A DNA stretch of 64,000 bases from Venturia oleaginea. Its lineage: Eukaryota > Ascomycota > Dothideomycetes > Venturiales > Venturiaceae. The notes under the pieces were generated by a model. It was not told the DNA's origin. It saw only the letters and a program-made list of their open reading frames with translations, and did not search any database. A program made the translations under genes and the position numbers. The DNA lies in NCBI GenBank assembly GCA_013176395.1, contig JABMLP010000030.1, forward strand, positions 62,001 through 126,000, read 5' to 3'. Below, piece after piece: positions 60,363 to 64,000 of this stretch (position 1 is its first letter; each line of letters starts with the position of its first letter).

Positions 60363-61226
60363 TCAGGCCTTCTTGATGTACTCGTCGAACCAATGCGCAG
60401 CCTGCAAAAAGGCCTGCTCCTTTGCATACTTGACAGCAGGCTTGGTAAGATCGGCTCGAACGGCGAAACCGTGTTCAGTGTCCGAGTACAGGTTGATCTG
60501 CCATGGAATGTCCATCTTCGTCAACAACTCTTCAGTATGATGACGCTTGTCGGTGGGGAAGATTTGATCGGTTTCTAGAAGCACACAAAACATCAGTTCC
60601 CGGTTCAACCATAGTCGCGTAAGAGAAACCCCAAACATACCAGCCGCAGCAATAGAAAAAGGCCCCGTCATCCCCTTGATCTCCTCATCATCCACGAAAG
60701 AAGGATGCGCCACAAAACCGGCATCAATCTGCCCCCCGTTCAAAAATCTAGCCACGTATTTCGCGCCGAAGCAATAACCCACTGCGCCCAGGCTTTTGAC
60801 ACCGAGGTTGCCTTTCATCTCTTTGATACAGGCGTCTACGATTGGATCGACGGTGCCGGTCTGGTGTCCCTTTATCCACTCCATGAAATTGAATCCCTCT
60901 GGTGGATTTAGTTTGACGGGATCGCCGTGGAAGAGGTCGGGCATTACTACGAGGTAACCATTTGCTGCGTATTGGTCTGCGATGAGTTGGGCGTTTATGA
61001 ATTTGTGGCCGATTACGTCTGTGAGGAGGAGGATGGCGTGGGTGGTTGATTTTGAGGGGGGGTAGGCGAAGTAGGTTTCAGCTTTTTTTTTCAGTTGGTT
61101 AGATAGATGGGATTTTGGAGGGTGGGGGGTTTGGTTACTTTCGCCGATGTGCTTCAGTTCGCCCGTACTTTCACCTTCGTGTTTTACGCCGATTGTGCAG
61201 CATTTTGATGGGGGGTTGGAGGACAT
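60363..61226 (-). CDS. dienelactone-hydrolase-family protein
   Basis: Exons 61139-61226, 60641-61081 and 60363-60574 give 246 residues. The start MSSNPPSKCCTIGVKHEG is typical of fungal members. Motifs: TYFAYPPSKSTTHAILLLTD, YLVVMPDLFHGDPV, the nucleophile elbow GAVGYCFGAKYV (Cys), the acid in AAAETDQIFP and the His in YSDTEHGFAVRAD. This is the Cys-Asp-His triad of dienelactone hydrolases, which open lactone rings in aromatic degradation; many fungal relatives have unknown substrates. No signal peptide, so cytosolic. The end of intron 1 is preceded by a run of nine A (minus strand). Confidence 0.92.
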   Translation of the reverse strand: MSSNPPSKCCTIGVKHEGESTGELKHIGESNQTPHPPKSHLSNQLKKKAETYFAYPPSKSTTHAILLLTDVIGHKFINAQLIADQYAANGYLVVMPDLFHGDPVKLNPPEGFNFMEWIKGHQTGTVDPIVDACIKEMKGNLGVKSLGAVGYCFGAKYVARFLNGGQIDAGFVAHPSFVDDEEIKGMTGPFSIAAAGMFGVSLTRLWLNRELMFCVLLETDQIFPTDKRHHTEELLTKMDIPWQINLYSDTEHGFAVRADLTKPAVKYAKEQAFLQAAHWFDEYIKKA

Positions 61227-62246
61227 TTTGGTGAGGGGTGGTTTCGATTTTGTGGGAAGGTGGTGTAGCTTGAAATGAAGACGAGATTTGTCTTGATATA
61301 GCTCTTGATATAGCTCTTGAGGATGTCAATGAGGATCTCGGAATTGACTTGTGTGAATTGCAATCAGCATGTAGAGCTTTACAAGGCCAGATGTGTCCGT
61401 TTATGAGGATTCTTGTTGGGTCGGTATCCGAAAGAGATGATGACGACGAGGTGCGGGTACCTTGAAGGGTTTATCGGAGTTCCGGAGTATGAGCTTCCAG
61501 ATAGTACTCCGTGCTCCATGTTTTATCCCCGTCGCCAAGAAGACGTAAAGCTTGTTGGAGAAAGCTGGGGAAAAGCCGTTTCGGGCTTTGCAGTTGGTGC
61601 CACGGTGGCTTCGTCAATTCAGTGCCTTTCCCAGTGTCTGGAAATCGAAGATACCGATGGTTTTAGAGTCGCTTAAATCCAGATTGATATGGATCTCGAG
61701 TTGCGCGTGTTCATTTCAGTTTGGGCACTGAATTGATGAAGCCACACTGGTGTTGTGTTTTGAGACTTGCTTTTGAAAAAGGATGGCGAGTTCCACACCC
61801 TTTTCGCCTTACATCTTTGACCACATTTCTTACCCTCGGCTGTATCAAGCATTGCTCGAATTGCTCGAATTGCCATTACTCAAAGCCCTACAGGGTTAAA
61901 TAGTATCGTTGTAACGACGCAAAAGAGCGTAAGATCAAGCAGTCTTGAGAAGCCCTTCAAAATCCCATACGCGTCGTTTCGCGATTCGAACGCCTTCATG
62001 CCCTCGGTACGTACTATCGCCTTCTCCTCCATCCGCATCACAAGTCTGCTAGAGAAGAACGATGTAACCACATCTCGTAGTTTGCAGAGGGACCACAGGA
62101 ACGCACCCTCGGACCACTCTTTGGCGAATGTTGTCTCCCCGCACCAAGGATGACGAGGATCAAAATAATCAGACTTCGGTAGTAGTTATACTAGTCAACC
62201 GCCGTCCCATGTTTCTCCAAAGTTCTTTCTTTTCATTACTCTCACC
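61227..62246. other. divergent region between the hydrolase and GH43 genes
   Basis: 1.0 kb; an open frame at 61413-61676 has no recognisable domain. A direct repeat of ATTGCTCGA is present near 61851-61868. Confidence 0.45.
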
Positions 62247-63621
62247 ATGGTATTGATATCCTATCTTCTGGCCTTGTTACTTAATCTCGTTCCCATTGGC
62301 GCTCAGAGCTCGGGAAATGGAACTTTTACGAATCCGATCTTGAATGCTGTCGGTGCTGACCCGTAGGTTTCCGCGGATTGTCCAGTTGAATGTTTTTGAT
62401 GGTGATGAAGCTGATTTGGATCTAGTTGGGTTGTAAGCCATGGCGGATTTTATTGTATGTACTTCCGAATCGTGAGAGACGGATTCGAGATGCTCATGGA
62501 AGCTAGACATGACATACACGACGAACGATAACATCACTTTACTAAGAAGCAAAATCCTAACGTACGTTTGAAAAGTCGATATCTCGCACACTCACTGACT
62601 AACTTCGTCAAAGAAATTGGGACAATGCAGAGACCAAGCTCATCTTCAATCCGCCAGCGGGGTTCAATTATTCCACCAACCTATGGGCACCAGAGCTCCA
62701 CCAAATCGACCAGAAATGGTATGTGATCTTCACAGCAGATCCCAACAGGGATTCGCCTATCCCGGAGGTTGATATGCTCTGTGACTTCAACTGTCCCGCG
62801 GTGCAGCACCGCATGTACGTACTAGAGGGCATAGGCGAAGATCCTTGGACCACAAACTTCACATACAAAAGCGAACTAAACACATTTAATCAATTCGCAA
62901 TCGACGGTACCTACTTTCAGCACAAGACAGGTATTAAATAAGAGACATCAAATCATGAATTATTTGTATCTTAACATTGGAACCAGGACTCTACCACATA
63001 TATTCATGTTGGTTCAGCGAGTACACAAGTTGGCCAGCAAACCTATGCATCACAAAAAGTGGGTATCATCCCCACCTCATTCCCAAGCATATCCACTAAC
63101 CCAAATCACCAGTGCAAAATCCCTACACTGTCAGCTCCACCCTCCCGGAGCGCAAAATAATCTCCTCGCCAACAAACCCATGGGAAAAAACCCCCAACAA
63201 CCGCACAACAAACGACCGCCTTTCCTCAAACGAAGGTCCCCAACAACTCACCAACCCATCCACAGGCCAACAATTCATCATCTACAGCGCCGCCCGATCC
63301 GATAATCGCAACTACTGCCTCGGCCAAATCGAACTGGTTGGCAACGACCCCATGGATCTCGCATCATGGAAGAAAAATAACGGCGGTTGTATCTTCTATC
63401 AGAATCCAGAGGTGGAAGCTTTCGGTGTTGGGCATGCGAGTTTTGTGAAGAGTCCTGATGGGAGGGAGGATTGGATTGTGTATCATGGGATGCGAGATCC
63501 GACGAATGGGTGGAGCGCGAGGACGATTCGGACGCAGAGGTTTGGGTGGAATGGGGATGGGAGTCCGATGTTTCCGAGGCCGGGGTATGGGCCTTATACT
63601 GTTCCTAGTGGGCAGTTGTGA
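62247..63621 (+). CDS. secreted GH43 glycosidase (arabinan/xylan-type)
   Basis: Six exons: 62247-62362, 62426-62454, 62507-62561, 62614-62930, 62987-63058 and 63113-63621, total 365 residues. Exons 2 and 3 are only 29 and 55 nt. The signal peptide MVLISYLLALLLNLVPIGAQ leads to TFTNPILNAVGADPWVVSHG, where the Asp is the expected GH43 base, then GFYYMTYTTNDNITLLRSK, NLWAPELHQIDQKWYVIFTA, GLYHIYSCWFSEYTSWPANL, RLSSNEGPQQL (acid Glu), and C-terminal AFGVGHASFVKSPDGREDWI. These place it in the five-bladed propeller GH43 family, acting on arabinan or arabinoxylan side chains. Exact activity is undetermined. Confidence 0.93.
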
Positions 63622-64000
63622 GGTTGTTCGGACTTGGGCGAGGTGGTGATTGCGGAATCTTAATCATGGCAGAATCTTAATTAAATATTCTTCCCGGCGC
63701 ATTCAGTGATCAGCAGCCGAGCATGGAATGGTATGAAATAATTCTCTCGAACATTTACTCTAGGGATCCAAGAATGCTGGGATGGATAGGAGTTGACCGC
63801 CATTCTCCTAAATCTTCTGTAAGACCATCCATTCCAGCGCTTAATCCTCACACGTGCGCCCCGCCAACCATCGATCTCAAAGTCACACGCAAAAACCTCG
63901 CTTGGCAGGTAAAACGGTCAGCGCGAACCTATTAAAAGCATTCCAGGTAAAATTATAAAGCCATCGAAATCCTCAAAACCACCATTAACCGTCGCCACAA
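63622..64000. other. 3' flank of the GH43 gene
   Basis: 379 bp to the window edge; no gene supported. Confidence 0.45.

Overview
This window is nuclear DNA of a filamentous ascomycete (Pezizomycotina). The signs are many short spliceosomal introns (mostly 47-70 bp) with GT..CTAAC..AG signals, an isolated dispersed 5S rRNA gene, a HET-domain remnant, decayed Fot1/pogo-type and Tc1/mariner-type transposons, and secreted plant-polysaccharide hydrolases. The gene set would suit a plant-associated or saprotrophic fungus such as a Leotiomycete, but the class is a guess. All gene models were built by hand from reading frames and splice signals, and exon phases were checked arithmetically for every model given with exons.

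Layout. 0.3-4.4 kb: a secreted CE5 acetylxylan esterase, then a transposon-rich patch (deleted Fot/pogo element, HET-domain fragment, and a Tc1/mariner-like element with recognisable terminal inverted repeats and only two premature stops). 4.7-18.7 kb: accessory metabolism, with an allantoate-type MFS permease, an intron-containing tRNA-Lys(CUU), a secreted alpha/beta hydrolase with a frameshift, a sugar/quinate-type MFS transporter, a malate/L-lactate dehydrogenase-family oxidoreductase, a 5S rRNA gene and a GH28 polygalacturonase-family enzyme. 19.6-52.8 kb: a conserved core block with VTC4 (polyphosphate polymerase), PHB2 (prohibitin), an ERGIC-53/Emp47-type lectin, ATG7, dCMP deaminase, mitochondrial GatB/PET112, an unrecognised acidic protein, COQ9, a triose-phosphate-transporter-family (SLC35-like) protein, UDP-galactopyranose mutase, AIP1, IMP3, an Mtf2-like mitochondrial protein and ATM1. 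53.4-63.6 kb: GH114 with an unusual repeat insertion, a second Dal5-type MFS permease with a frameshift, a SAS2-like MYST acetyltransferase, a dienelactone-hydrolase-family protein and a GH43 glycosidase.

How the genes relate. There is no operon or obvious biosynthetic cluster. The secreted CE5, GH28, GH43 and GH114 enzymes plus sugar and anion permeases fit plant cell-wall and polysaccharide use. A large share of the core genes serve mitochondria (PHB2, GatB, COQ9, Mtf2-like, ATM1), and the Mtf2-like and ATM1 genes share a 268-bp divergent promoter.

The most unusual items are the nearly intact Tc1/mariner-like element killed by two nonsense codons, extremely small coding exons (3, 5 and 6 nt in IMP3, VTC4 and the SLC35-like gene), a GC-AG intron in the GH28 gene, and a GH114 catalytic domain split by a 15-bp minisatellite and followed by a long Gly-rich tail. 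I found no convincing new multi-gene system.
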